From Pseudomonas petrae (GTDB lineage: Bacteria; Pseudomonadota; Gammaproteobacteria; Pseudomonadales; Pseudomonadaceae): a DNA stretch of 64,000 nt. The stretch spans positions 186,001-250,000 of the forward strand of contig NZ_JAKJXE010000003.1 of assembly GCF_021728295.1 (NCBI RefSeq), given 5' to 3'. Under the pieces are notes generated by a model. The model had not been told where the DNA came from and did not search any database. It saw only the letters and a program-made list of their open reading frames with translations. The position numbers and the translations under genes were made by a program. Below, piece after piece: positions 19,153 to 27,828 of the stretch; positions within the stretch are counted from its first letter, which is position 1; each line of letters starts with the position of its first letter.

Positions 19153-20049
19153 TCAGGCGCGGGTCAGCCAGGCCTTGGCGATCTCTTCGCGGGTGGTGAA
19201 CCAGACGCCTTCGCGGGCCTGGGCGTACTCGATGAAATGCTTGATCGCGCGGACCCGACCCGGACGTCCGACCATCCGTGGGTGCAGCCCGATGGACATC
19301 ATTCGCAAGCCGTCGGCGGACTCTTCGTACAGCACATCGAAGCTTTCCTTCATGTACTCAAGGAAATCGGACGCCTGGGACAAGCCCGGGGAGTTCCAGT
19401 AGCGGAAGTCGTTGACGTCGCTGGTGTACGGCACCACCAAGTGTTGCTTGCCCTCGACGTCGACGAAATACGGCACGTCATCGTTGTAAGCGTCCGAGTC
19501 ATAGAGAAACCCGCCCTCTTCCGCCACCAGCCGACGCGTATGAACGCTGGCGCCGTAGCGGCAATACCAGCCCACCGGACGCTTGCCACACGTGCGCTCG
19601 AACGACTCGATCGCCAGACGAATGTGCTCGCGCTCCTCGGCTTCGGTCAGGCGGAACACTTCCTCCCAGCGATAACCGTGGCTGCAGATTTCATGACCCA
19701 GCTCGACCGCCGCTCTGGCGACATCCGGGTTTTGCTCGAAGGCCACTGCGCAGGCATGAAACGTCGCCGGGACGTTGGCCTGTTGCAGGATGTCGAGGAT
19801 CCGCCAGATGCCGACGCGGGCGCCGTATTCGTACATCGATTCCATCGCCAGGTTGCGCACGCCATCGGGAAACTGATAGCTGCCCCATTCGGTCATGCTC
19901 TCCTGGTCAGGATCGCCCATGGCCAGGGAACGCTCCGAGCCTTCTTCGTAATTGATGACAAAGTTGACCGCCAGACGCGCGCCGTTAGGCCAGGTGCCCT
20001 GGGGACGCTGCCGGCCGTAGCCGACCAGATCTCTAATGGGTGATGCCAT
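19153..20049 (-). CDS. PuuE-like polysaccharide-deacetylase-fold amidohydrolase
   Basis: 298 aa, NodB-type deacetylase fold of the subgroup containing allantoinase PuuE. Motifs: VNFVINYEEGSER (33-39, where classical deacetylases have a metal Asp), EICSHGYRWEE (121-130), and GLHPRMVGRPGR near the end. PuuE opens allantoin without the usual metal site. Its relatives act on other amide bonds. Because it sits with a hydantoinase-like enzyme and amino-acid-type transport genes, and no uricase or urate genes are nearby, the substrate is left open. It is downstream of the RpiR regulator by 52 bp. Confidence 0.85.
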   Translation of the reverse strand: MASPIRDLVGYGRQRPQGTWPNGARLAVNFVINYEEGSERSLAMGDPDQESMTEWGSYQFPDGVRNLAMESMYEYGARVGIWRILDILQQANVPATFHACAVAFEQNPDVARAAVELGHEICSHGYRWEEVFRLTEAEEREHIRLAIESFERTCGKRPVGWYCRYGASVHTRRLVAEEGGFLYDSDAYNDDVPYFVDVEGKQHLVVPYTSDVNDFRYWNSPGLSQASDFLEYMKESFDVLYEESADGLRMMSIGLHPRMVGRPGRVRAIKHFIEYAQAREGVWFTTREEIAKAWLTRA

Positions 20050-20101
20050 AAAAGCCTACTCCTGCAACGTTCGAACAGTCGGCAGACCGCCAAGCCAGGG
20101 C

Positions 20102-20974
20102 TCAGCAGTCGATGGTTTTCAGTGCATCGTGGTCGGGCCCATCGAGGTTCTGACCGGTGCGAAAGGCCAGACCCATAGCCAGGGTCTGCGCGATACAGAA
20201 CGCGGCGGTCAGCGAGCGAAAGCCCAGCAATTCGGCATCGTTGACCTCGATCATCACCGACGCGGTTTGTCCGATGGGGCTGAGAATGCTGTCAGTGATC
20301 GCCACGATGGGTGTCCCCGCGGCGACGGCTTGCTGACAGGCGTCGATGGTTTCCTGCGCGTACGGCGGAAAACTCACCGCCACCAGCACGTCATCGCCGT
20401 GCAGTGCGCCGACCTGCTCCCGCAAGCTGCCGCCCAGACCGCTGATGTGAACGGCGCGACGACCGACACGGCTGAGCGCGTAACTCAGGTAGGAGGCCAT
20501 GGGAAACGAGCGCCGCATGCCGACCACGAAGGTGGTGCGCGCCTGTTCCAACAGCTCGATGGCGCGCTCGATGGCCTCGACTTGCTCGCCTTCGGCCAGG
20601 TGCTCGAGCGACACGATGTTCGCGCGGCTGAACGCCGAGAGCATGGCGCCGACGTCGGTGGGGTCATCGAGCAATTGCTCGCCGCGATAGTGCCGGATGC
20701 GCTCTTTGAAACTGCCCTGCCCGGCCTGCTGCAACGGTTGTTTGAACAAGCGCTGCAGATCGCTGAACCCGCCGAAGCCCAACGCCTGTGCCAGCCGTAT
20801 GAACGCGGACGACGGGATGCCGGAGATTTTCGCCAGCGCCGCGACCGTGTTCAGCGCCACGTCGTGGGGGTGCTCGTTCAGGTAATGCGCGGCGTCCCGC
20901 TGCCGCGCGGTCAGGCGTTCCTGATGTTCGACGATGGCTGCACGCAGCTCGGCCAGGGTTTGGGGTACAGGCAT
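20102..20974 (-). CDS. MurR/RpiR-family transcriptional regulator
   Basis: 290 aa. The N-terminal HTH_6 domain (~1-80, with IPSSAFIRLAQALGFGGFSDLQ as the recognition region) is followed by a SIS phosphosugar/ligand domain (~125-260, with TFVVGMRRSF and VAVSFPPYAQETIDAC). It is encoded within the operon, between the PLP enzyme and the PuuE-like gene, and probably controls it in response to a pathway intermediate. TGAA-N8-TTCA-like inverted repeats upstream of the first gene are a candidate target. Confidence 0.9.
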   Translation of the reverse strand: MPVPQTLAELRAAIVEHQERLTARQRDAAHYLNEHPHDVALNTVAALAKISGIPSSAFIRLAQALGFGGFSDLQRLFKQPLQQAGQGSFKERIRHYRGEQLLDDPTDVGAMLSAFSRANIVSLEHLAEGEQVEAIERAIELLEQARTTFVVGMRRSFPMASYLSYALSRVGRRAVHISGLGGSLREQVGALHGDDVLVAVSFPPYAQETIDACQQAVAAGTPIVAITDSILSPIGQTASVMIEVNDAELLGFRSLTAAFCIAQTLAMGLAFRTGQNLDGPDHDALKTIDC

Positions 20975-20992
20975 AAAAAGGCTCGATAGAAG

Positions 20993-22240
20993 TCAGGAGG
21001 GACGCAGTTCTGTGATCGCCTGGGCCAGATGCTCAACCAGACGATTCAGCTCATCGACGCTGTTGTAGTGCGCGATCGACACACGGACCACGCCGCCGTA
21101 AGGGGTCAGACCCAACTGTTCGATCAGGCGGCGAGCATAGAAGTCACCAAAGCGGATGCCCATGCGGTGATTGTCCACGCGGCGCACGATGGCTTCTGAC
21201 TGAATGCCCTCCACCACAAAGCTGATGGTCGGCACGCGATCGCCGTCGGTCACACGGGATTTTCCGATGATTCGTACGCCCGGCGTCTCCCGCAGAAACG
21301 CCAGCAGTGTTTCGGCCAACAGGTCTTCCTGGACTTCGAAGGCATCGAACGCAGCCTGCATCAACTGGCGTTCGCTGCCGCTGGCGCCGAGGCGTCGGCC
21401 GATGTCGATCAGGTAATCGCTGATGCCGATGCAGCCGTAGGACAGCTCGTAGTTCAAGTTGCCTGGCTGCAGCTTGTAGGGAATGACCTCCTGACCGATG
21501 AAAAAGTGGTTCAGGCTCGGCAGCTCCAGCAAGGCCTCGCGCTGGCCCCACAACACGGCGAAGTGCGGGCCGAAGGTCTTGTAGAAACTGAACACGTAAT
21601 AATCGGCGCCGCTGGCTTGCACATCGACCAGCCGATGGGGCGCGTAGGCCACAGCATCGACGCACACCTTGCCGCCGACCGCGTGCACCCGGCGCGCGAC
21701 TTCGGCGACCGGGTTGACGCTGCCGAGGATGTTCGACGCATGGGTCATGGCCAGGTAGCGGGTCTTGTCGCTGAGCAGCGCATCCAGATCAGCCAGTTCC
21801 AGATCCATGCTCTGCGCGTTGACCGCCCAGACGCGCAACGTCGCGCCGCGGTCTTCGCACAGCCGCACCCACGGCCCGATGTTGGCTTCGTGGTCGCAGT
21901 TGGTGACGATGATTTCGTCGCCGGGATTGATCGACGGAGCGATGGCGCGGCAGAGGATTTGCAGCAAATGGGTGGTCGAGCCGCCCATCACGCACTCTTC
22001 CGGGTAGCGCGCGTTGATCAGTTGCGCGACCGATTCCCGCGCCTTCATCACACGTGCGCCAGCGTCCACCGACTCGCTGTAGGACGCGCCCAGTTGCACG
22101 GCGCTGTTGAGCAAGTAATCGGTGATGCGCTCCGCGACCGGCTTGAGCACGGCCGAGCCGCCGGCGTTGTCCAGGTAGGCATAGCCGCTGCTGAGCGCGG
22201 GAAACTGGCTGCGTACGTAAGCGATGTCCAAGGCATTCAA
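20993..22240 (-). CDS. class V aminotransferase / cysteine desulfurase-like PLP enzyme
   Basis: 415 aa, fold type I PLP enzyme. The PLP lysine is Lys221 in FSFYKTFGPH and the cofactor Asp is Asp195 in KVCVDAVAYAPH. YLDNAGGSAVL at the N-terminus and TNCDHEANIGPW (~115) are also visible. It resembles the cysteine-desulfurase-like subgroup (TIGR01976 type) of unknown function rather than IscS/SufS. No IscU, SufE or other Fe-S genes are near, so a catabolic lyase, racemase or aminotransferase role in the surrounding pathway is more likely than sulfur mobilisation. Located 21 bp after the ABC ATPase gene. Confidence 0.83.
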   Translation of the reverse strand: MNALDIAYVRSQFPALSSGYAYLDNAGGSAVLKPVAERITDYLLNSAVQLGASYSESVDAGARVMKARESVAQLINARYPEECVMGGSTTHLLQILCRAIAPSINPGDEIIVTNCDHEANIGPWVRLCEDRGATLRVWAVNAQSMDLELADLDALLSDKTRYLAMTHASNILGSVNPVAEVARRVHAVGGKVCVDAVAYAPHRLVDVQASGADYYVFSFYKTFGPHFAVLWGQREALLELPSLNHFFIGQEVIPYKLQPGNLNYELSYGCIGISDYLIDIGRRLGASGSERQLMQAAFDAFEVQEDLLAETLLAFLRETPGVRIIGKSRVTDGDRVPTISFVVEGIQSEAIVRRVDNHRMGIRFGDFYARRLIEQLGLTPYGGVVRVSIAHYNSVDELNRLVEHLAQAITELRPS

Positions 22241-22261
22241 GGGATGAGCTCCAGAGTCTGA

Positions 22262-22996
22262 TCAGTGATGCAGGATGGCCTGCAAAAACGCGCGGGTTCT
22301 CGGCTCTTGCGGGGCCGTGAAGAAATCGTGCGGGTTGTTCTGTTCGATGATTCGGCCGTTTTCCATGAAGATCACCCGGTCGGCGACCTTGCGCGCAAAG
22401 CCCATTTCGTGGGTCACGACGACCATGGTCACGCCGGAGCGGGCGAGGTTCTGCATGACGTCCAACACTTCGCCGACCATCTCCGGGTCGAGTGCCGATG
22501 TGGGCTCGTCAAACAGAATCACCCGTGGCTCCATCGCCATGGTTCGGGCGATAGCCACGCGTTGCTGCTGGCCGCCGGACAACTGGCTCGGGTATTTCGC
22601 CGCGTGGGCGCCCATGCCGACTTTTTCAAGCAACAGGCGCGCGCGCTCATTGGCGTCACGGCGCGACATGCCTCGCACCCGGACCGGCGCCAGCGCAACG
22701 TTGGCGAGCACGGTGAGGTGCGGGTACAAATTGAAATTCTGGAAGACCATGCCGACTTCGCAACGGATGCCGGCCAGCTTCGGGCCCGTTTCAACGCGTT
22801 GGCTGCCGACGCGGATGTCGCCCTGCTGATATTCCTCCAGCAGATTGATGCAGCGGATCAGTGTCGATTTCCCGGAGCCCGACGGCCCGAGGATGACCAC
22901 CACTTCGCCTTGATCGACGGTCAGGTTGATGTCGGTCAGCGCCTGGAATGGCCCGTAGAATTTGGCCACGCCTTCCATTTCGATGACGGCGCTCAT
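22262..22996 (-). CDS. polar amino-acid-type ABC transporter ATPase
   Basis: 244 aa, GlnQ/HisP family. Walker [10 protein letters not shown] (~37-45), Q-loop [10 protein letters not shown], signature [13 protein letters not shown], Walker [13 protein letters not shown] and the switch His in VVVTHEMGF are intact. It energises uptake through the permease encoded directly upstream (4-bp overlap). The order SBP-permease-ATPase is typical of the family. Confidence 0.95.
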   Translation of the reverse strand: MSAVIEMEGVAKFYGPFQALTDINLTVDQGEVVVILGPSGSGKSTLIRCINLLEEYQQGDIRVGSQRVETGPKLAGIRCEVGMVFQNFNLYPHLTVLANVALAPVRVRGMSRRDANERARLLLEKVGMGAHAAKYPSQLSGGQQQRVAIARTMAMEPRVILFDEPTSALDPEMVGEVLDVMQNLARSGVTMVVVTHEMGFARKVADRVIFMENGRIIEQNNPHDFFTAPQEPRTRAFLQAILHH

Positions 22997-23670
22997 GTGC
23001 TTTTCCTCCGGACGCCGTTACGCCGCTCGATCCAGCTCACTAGCTGCACCAGCGGCAAAAGCAGCAACAGGTACATGACCGCCGCGCCCACCAGCGGTGT
23101 CGGGTTAGCCGCCAGCGCCTGGGCCTGTGTGGCTTGCTTGAGCAGGTCAGGCATCGCCACGACCGACGCCAACGCGGTGTCTTTCATGACGTTGATGCAG
23201 TTGCTGGTCATCGGCGGCATGACGATGCGCATGGCCTGGGGCAGGATGATGTCGCGCATGGTGTTGAAAAAGCTCATGCCCTGGGACGCCGAGGCTTCGA
23301 ATTGTCCGCGCGGGATGGCTTCTATACCGGAGCGGAAAATCTCCGCCGAATACGCGCAGGACACCAGTGACAGCGCCGCAGTCGCCGCCGCGAACGACGA
23401 CAGGCGAATGCCCACGAATGGCAGCGCGTAATAGATCAGCACCAATAGCACCAGCAATGGAATCGAGCGCAGCACGTCGATGTACACCCGCGCCAGAAAC
23501 CGCACCGGCGCGTAACCGTACAACCGCAGCATCGCCAGCACCAGCCCGCCCACCAGGCCGAGAATGATGCTGACCACGCCGAGCATCACGGTCACGCCCA
23601 GGCCGCGGAGCATCAGTGGCAGCGCATCGACGAACACGCTCCAGTTGAAGAACGTTTCTAACAACTCCAT
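22993..23670 (-). CDS. polar amino-acid-type ABC transporter permease
   Basis: 225 aa inner-membrane protein of the HisM/GlnP family with about five hydrophobic segments. The EAA loop is visible as [21 protein letters not shown]. Only one permease gene is present, so the transporter is probably a homodimeric channel. Start ATG at 23670, 52 bp after the binding-protein gene. Confidence 0.93.
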   Translation of the reverse strand: MELLETFFNWSVFVDALPLMLRGLGVTVMLGVVSIILGLVGGLVLAMLRLYGYAPVRFLARVYIDVLRSIPLLVLLVLIYYALPFVGIRLSSFAAATAALSLVSCAYSAEIFRSGIEAIPRGQFEASASQGMSFFNTMRDIILPQAMRIVMPPMTSNCINVMKDTALASVVAMPDLLKQATQAQALAANPTPLVGAAVMYLLLLLPLVQLVSWIERRNGVRRKST

Positions 23671-23722
23671 TGCGATTCCTTGGTGGCGAGCAGCGACGGG
23701 CGCGGGCGTGAGCGGTCAGGGA

Positions 23723-24499
23723 TTACTTGAGTACGTCGACCACTTTGACGGTGCTGGACTCCGGATCAGCGTCGGCACCGAACCACTTCTTGTGCAAGTC
23801 GGCAATCACGCCTTCTTTCTTCATCGTGGTGATGATGTCGTTGACCTGGCCGGCCGATGCCCAGCCCTTGGCGTGCATCAACGAGTACTTCTCACCGGTA
23901 GGAATTTTCGCGACGACTTTGTATTGCGGCTTGTCCTTGATGTAGTACAGGACCGCCGGGATATCGCTGATATAGCCGTCCATGCGGCCGGACGCGAGAT
24001 CGAGCATCGCAGGCGACAGCCCTTCGTAGCGTGAGACTTCCTTGAATTTGTATTCGGCCTGATGGGCATTGACCCACATGTCGCCGGTGGAGCCGGTGTC
24101 GACGCCGACCACCTTGCCGTCCATGTCTTTCAGGCCAGTGATGCCGGATTTGGCGAGCACGGAGAGGGATTGGTCGCTGTCGTAATACGGCTGGGCGAAT
24201 CCGACCGATTCAAGGCGCTTGGGCGTGATGGTGATCGAGGAGATGGCGATGTCAGCACGCTTGGACTGCACGGCGCTGAACAGACCGTTGAAGGGGATGT
24301 TGACGAATTCCACGGTCTTGCCGGCGCGCTTGGCGACTTCCTTCACCACGTCGACTTCAAAGCCGACGATTTCGCCTTTGGCGTCCTGAAACTCCCACGG
24401 CACGTTGCCCACGTTGGCGCCGACGGTCCAGTCAGCGGCCCAGGTGGAGGCGGAAAAGGCGGTTGCCACGGCCATGCTCAAGAGTACTTTCACATTCAT
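23723..24499 (-). CDS. ABC transporter substrate-binding protein, family 3
   Basis: 258 aa. Signal peptide of ~21 residues (cleavage after STWA), followed by the family 3 fold: FQDAKGEIVGFEVDVVKEVAKR, then IAISSITITPKRLESVGFAQPYY, and VVGVDTGSTGDMWV. It is the first gene of the seven-gene operon and would deliver the pathway substrate, presumably a small polar amide or amino-acid-like compound. The ligand cannot be predicted from sequence. Confidence 0.93.
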   Translation of the reverse strand: MNVKVLLSMAVATAFSASTWAADWTVGANVGNVPWEFQDAKGEIVGFEVDVVKEVAKRAGKTVEFVNIPFNGLFSAVQSKRADIAISSITITPKRLESVGFAQPYYDSDQSLSVLAKSGITGLKDMDGKVVGVDTGSTGDMWVNAHQAEYKFKEVSRYEGLSPAMLDLASGRMDGYISDIPAVLYYIKDKPQYKVVAKIPTGEKYSLMHAKGWASAGQVNDIITTMKKEGVIADLHKKWFGADADPESSTVKVVDVLK

Positions 24500-24589
24500 G
24501 TCTTGCTCCCCGATTGATCAGTCAGTTCAAGAAGGCCGCCTTACCCGAGTGGGGGCGTTTCGAGGATCAGACTAGGATGACGAATCAAA

Positions 24590-24626
24590 TAATTCAACAA
24601 ATAAAATAAATGAATTAAATGCTTCA
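24590..24626 (-). promoter_or_regulatory. candidate RpiR operator/promoter region of the transport-hydantoinase operon
   Basis: An unusually AT-rich stretch 91-127 bp upstream of the first operon gene. It holds TAATTCA (24590-24596) inverted as TGAATTA (24611-24617), and an overlapping TGAA-N8-TTCA (24611-24626). RpiR-type regulators often bind such palindromes. The minus strand also offers a TATTTT -10-like hexamer. No experimental support. Confidence 0.4.
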
Positions 24627-24775
24627 ATCGGGTGCGAAAGTTATCCGCATTGGTGCAGGTAGCAAAGCGCGCAAGGCTGTGGGGTGTACAGAAAATGATC
24701 AGTGATTTGAAGGACGCCATGCACCGAAGCAGCGCATGGATTGCTCTAATACATAATCTGCGGCATATCCCATTC

Positions 24776-24797
24776 GTAGGAGCAGGCTTGCTGGCGA
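24776..24797 (+). repeat. variant single REP
   Basis: GTAGGAGCAGGCTTGCTGGCGA, a divergent relative of the main REP without an inverted partner nearby. Confidence 0.75.
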
Positions 24798-24848
24798 ACC
24801 GCACCGGATTTACGTACGCGCCGATTTTGTGTCTGGCGCAATCCGAGT

Positions 24849-24935
24849 GTAGGAGCGCGCTTGCCCGCGAATGCAATTTGTCTGCACCGTCAATGTTGGC
24901 TGACCCGCCGCCTTCGCGGGCAAGCGCGCTCCTAC
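24849..24935. repeat. REP pair downstream of hemolysin III gene
   Basis: Main-type REPs at 24849-24870 (direct) and 24914-24935 (inverted). Confidence 0.92.
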
Positions 24936-25015
24936 ACGTTCTTCGTCGAATCCAGATGCAATGGCTGGCGTGTAATCCCTAGGAAACGGGCCTTCAGCGG
25001 CCTACCGCTTGAGTC

Positions 25016-25633
25016 TCACAACACATAACGCGTGATCGCGACAAAGTGCAGCAGGCTGCCGGCGATGACGAACAGGTGCCAGACGCCGTGGAAGTGTCGG
25101 ACGCGGGTGTCGAACGCGAAGAAAATGATCCCCACGGTGTAAAACACGCCACCCAGCGCCAGCCAGATGAATCCGGCCATCCCCAGCGCGGCGATCAGCG
25201 GCTTGACCGCGACCAGCACAATCCAGCCCATGACCGCGTAAATGACGATGGACATCACCCGCGCTTCGGAACGAGGCTTGATCTCCTGGAGGATGCCGAT
25301 GATCGCCAGCGCCCAGACGATGCCGAACAATGTCCAGCCCCACGCCCCGTGCAGCGTCACCAGACAAAACGGCGTGTAGCTGCCGGCGATAAGCAGATAG
25401 ATCGAAAAGTGATCAACCTTTTGCATGATCACTTTCGCCCGGCCGCGAACGCTGTGATAGACCGTCGAAGCGCTGTACAACAACACCAGCGCCACGCCGT
25501 AGACCGCGACGCTGATGATCTTCCAGATGTCCCCCGTCATCGTGGCGACAACCAGCATCCACACCGCGCCGATCGTCGCCAGAATCGCGCCCACCAAATG
25601 GGTCCAGGCGTTGAATTTTTCTCCGTAGTACAT
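25016..25633 (-). CDS. hemolysin III / TrhA-type PAQR membrane protein
   Basis: 205 aa with seven predicted membrane helices. PAQR-family marks are visible: EKFNAWTHLVGAI at the start, STVYHSVRG, and DHFSIYLLIAGSYTPF. Bacterial members are linked to membrane-lipid homeostasis. The hemolysin label is historical. The start at 25633 was chosen because conserved sequence begins at MYYGEKFN. A longer frame up to 25699 adds a non-conserved basic leader. Transcribed divergently from mdcR. Confidence 0.88.
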   Translation of the reverse strand: MYYGEKFNAWTHLVGAILATIGAVWMLVVATMTGDIWKIISVAVYGVALVLLYSASTVYHSVRGRAKVIMQKVDHFSIYLLIAGSYTPFCLVTLHGAWGWTLFGIVWALAIIGILQEIKPRSEARVMSIVIYAVMGWIVLVAVKPLIAALGMAGFIWLALGGVFYTVGIIFFAFDTRVRHFHGVWHLFVIAGSLLHFVAITRYVL

Positions 25634-25798
25634 CCGCAAACTACCTCTCTCAATTGCATGACACGCGCCAAGCGTCCTGCTTCTGAACCGCGATGACAAC
25701 GTCTAGTGTCACGTTATCGAGAATTTATGCAGTCAGCCGCCGATCTCTTCGGCACAATCGGGCGCTCTCAAAACAAGAACCCGACGCGGGCCCACACG

Positions 25799-26719
25799 AT
25801 GCAGATCGACGAAGAGCTCACCCTCAAGAAGCTGGAAATCTTTCTGGCGTTCATGCGCACCGGCAATCTGGCCCGGGCGGCGGCCGAGTTGCAGACGAGT
25901 ACGGTCAGTGTGCATCGGGCGATTCATTCGCTGGAAAGCGCCTTGCGGTGTCCGCTGTTCAAGCACGAAGGCCGCAACCTTACGCCCCTCGAAGGCGCTT
26001 ATGTGCTGGAGGAGCGCGCGCAGAAGCTGGTGCAGGACGTGCTCAGCACCATCGAACAGACGCGGCAGGCAGCGGGGTTTTCGGCGGCGCGGTTCAAGCT
26101 GGGGGCGTTGTATTCCCTGACGGTCAAAACCGTGCCCCAGCTGATCATGGGCCTGAAGATCCGCCGCAGCGAGCTCAACATCGACCTGATTCTGGGCTCG
26201 AACATTGACCTCTTCTACAAGCTGAAGAACATGGAAGTGGACGCTGCGCTGGTGTCGCTCAACGAGAGCGTAAGTGATCCGGATTGTGAGCAGCTGCCGC
26301 TGTTCTCCGACGATATTTTTCTCGCCACACCAGCCGATTCGCCCTTCGCGCTACAGAGCGAGGTGGACCTGAGCGACCTTCGGGAGATGACCTTCATTAC
26401 CCTGACCCAGGGCTTCGCCACCCACCGCGACGGCGCGCGGGTGTTTGAACAGGCCGGATTTGAACCGAAGATCGCCATGCAAGTGAACGACATCTTCACG
26501 CTGCTGAGCATGGTCAGCTCGGGTGTGGGCTACGCCTTGCTGCCGGGGCGAATCGCCGCCGTCTACGAAAACCGCGTCCGTCTGGTGCCGCTGCAAGCGC
26601 GATACCGCATGCAGCAGCACATCGGTCTGGTGTTCCTCAAAGCCCGCGAACGCGACCCGAACCTCTTGGCATTGCTGGCGGAATGCCGGATGTACTCGAA
26701 CCGGCTGGCCCAGGCCTGA
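25799..26719 (+). CDS. mdcR: LysR-family regulator, probable malonate-use activator MdcR
   Basis: 306 aa. N-terminal winged HTH (~8-65: LKKLEIFLAFMRTGNLARAA, then TVSVHRAIHSLESAL), followed by a LysR substrate-binding domain. The assignment to MdcR rests on position and family. It is the only LysR gene next to an mdc operon, whose last gene mdcM ends 1.35 kb away in convergent orientation. The start at 25799 gives the conserved MQIDEELTLKKLE. An upstream frame from 25706 lacks conservation. It probably binds the inverted repeat ahead of mdcA with malonate as inducer. A REP/RAYT hot spot now separates it from mdcM. Confidence 0.78.
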   Translation: MQIDEELTLKKLEIFLAFMRTGNLARAAAELQTSTVSVHRAIHSLESALRCPLFKHEGRNLTPLEGAYVLEERAQKLVQDVLSTIEQTRQAAGFSAARFKLGALYSLTVKTVPQLIMGLKIRRSELNIDLILGSNIDLFYKLKNMEVDAALVSLNESVSDPDCEQLPLFSDDIFLATPADSPFALQSEVDLSDLREMTFITLTQGFATHRDGARVFEQAGFEPKIAMQVNDIFTLLSMVSSGVGYALLPGRIAAVYENRVRLVPLQARYRMQQHIGLVFLKARERDPNLLALLAECRMYSNRLAQA

Positions 26720-26730
26720 GCCGTCCCCCT

Positions 26731-26820
26731 GTGGGATCGCGCTTGCCCGCGAAGAGGCCAGTGCAGCCGACACATCTATGTCGTCCGAACCAAAGCCTTC
26801 GCGGGCAAGCGCGCTCCTAC
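26731..26820. repeat. REP pair downstream of mdcR
   Basis: Diverged REP GTGGGATCGCGCTTGCCCGCGA at 26731-26752 and a perfect inverted copy at 26799-26820. The loop shares GACACATC-TGTCGTCCGAAC with the pairs at 27043 and 27913. Confidence 0.9.
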
Positions 26821-26826
26821 ACGTGC

Positions 26827-27048
26827 GCAGCAAACGCCAAATCCACGTCTGCCCGCGAGAACCACGTCGCATCCACATTTGCTCGTGAGGTCCGCCGCCA
26901 AGGCCGCGCCGAACCCGCTTCTGCCGAAGGCGTAGGAGCAGCAAACGCCAAATCCACGTCTGACCGCGAGAATCACGTCGCATCCACATTTGCTCGTGAG
27001 GTCCGCCGCCAAAGCCGCGCCGCACCCGCTTCTGCCGAAGGCGTAGGA
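26827..27048. repeat. tandem 111-bp repeat, copies 1 and 2
   Basis: Two head-to-tail copies (26827-26937 and 26938-27048), differing at about four positions. The unit starts GCAGCAAACGCCAAATCCACG, and its last bases GTAGGAGC are the start of a REP. Open frames across it on both strands are repeat artefacts. Confidence 0.9.
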
Positions 27049-27132
27049 GCGCGCTTGCCCGCGAACAGGTCGGTACAGGCGACACATCTCTGTCGTCCGA
27101 ACTCAAGTCTTCGCGGGCAAGCGCGCTCCTAC
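27043..27132. repeat. REP pair, copy A of a duplicated 90-bp unit
   Basis: REPs at 27043-27064 and 27111-27132. The 46-bp loop is identical to that of 27913-28002, pointing to recent duplication. Confidence 0.92.
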
Positions 27133-27138
27133 ACGTTC

Positions 27139-27251
27139 GCAGCGAACGCCAAATCCACGTCTGCCCGTGAGAACCACGTCGCATCCACATTTGCTCGTTG
27201 AGGTCCGCCGCCAAGGCCGCGCCGCACTCGCTTCTGCCGAAGGCGTAGGAG
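27139..27251. repeat. 111-bp repeat, copy 3
   Basis: Third copy of the 26827 unit. It has one extra T (GCTCGTTGAGG) and a few substitutions. It follows an inverted REP and again runs into a direct REP (27245). Confidence 0.9.
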
Positions 27252-27266
27252 CGCGCTTGCCCGCGA
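27245..27266 (+). repeat. REP upstream of the RAYT gene
   Basis: Perfect direct REP 96 bp before the transposase start. Its nearest inverted partner is beyond the gene at 27829. Confidence 0.93.
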
Positions 27267-27362
27267 ATGCGTCATCACGGACACATCCGGAATATCTGTT
27301 TGCCGCAGAACTGATTGCCTGTGCACTAGCCTGATCGCGCACATCTCACAACGCGCAAAGGA

Positions 27363-27821
27363 ATGCCAATGTCACAAAGAAGCGCTGATCTGCGGCTGGG
27401 CCGATATTCGGGAATAGGGCAGATATACCTTCTGAACTCCGTGGTGCATGGCCGACAACCTCTGTTCGCCAACTGGCGCACCGGGCGGCTGGTGGTCGAG
27501 GAGTTTCGCCGGGCCCAGCAGGCTGGCATTGCAGACTCTCTGGCGTGGGTCGTAATGCCGGACCATTTTCACTGGCTTGTCGTATTAAGAGAGGGGACGT
27601 TGGGAATGCTGGTGCGCCGGGTTAAATCCGGCAGCGCGCTGGCGATCATGCGGGCGGGTTACACACCGCTTCGGGTATGGCAGAAGGGTTATCACGACCG
27701 GGCGGTCAGGCGGGAGGAAGATTTGCAGGCCGTTGCGCGTTACATCGTAGCTAACCCTTTGCGGGCCGGGCTGGTGAAACGCGTGGGGGATTATCCGCTG
27801 TGGGATGCTGTGTGGCTGTGA
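27363..27821 (+). mobile_element. REP-associated tyrosine transposase (RAYT, TnpA-REP)
   Basis: 152-aa Y1/HUH-type transposase of the IS200/IS605-related REP family (COG1943). Marks: LRLGRYSGIGQIY at the N-terminus, VVMPDHFHWLVVL with the HUH pair H68/H70, WQKGYHDRAVRREEDL, and RYIVANPLRAGLV. The catalytic Tyr is one of Y110 or Y127. Length and all motifs look complete, so the gene may be active. It is framed by a direct REP (27245-27266) and an inverted REP (27829-27850, 7 bp after the stop), the expected REPtron layout. RAYTs are thought to disseminate REPs, and this copy sits in the densest REP cluster of the window. Confidence 0.94.
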
Positions 27822-27828
27822 GATTTTT

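Larger units (their letters stand above)
24500..25015. other. 516-bp intergenic region without a gene
   Basis: Holds the AT-rich candidate promoter region near 24590, one variant REP (24776-24797, GTAGGAGCAGGCTTGCTGGCGA) and a complete main-type REP pair (24849-24870 and 24914-24935). No coding sequence is supported: the open frames translate REP sequence. Confidence 0.75.

Noticed and set aside
20993..22240. IscS/SufS-type cysteine desulfurase for Fe-S assembly
   Set aside because: No Fe-S assembly genes nearby, and the operon is catabolic in appearance; only the fold is shared.
24541..24876. 111-codon open frame upstream of the hemolysin III gene
   Set aside because: Contains translated REP sequence and lacks a start signal or conserved pattern.
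26351..27214. Open frames over the REP/111-bp array with repeated peptides such as CRSALARE
   Set aside because: They translate REP and repeat sequence and change with the repeats; no ribosome site.
26827..27251. CRISPR-like array
   Set aside because: Repeat unit is 111 bp with no regular short repeat/spacer pattern and no cas genes.
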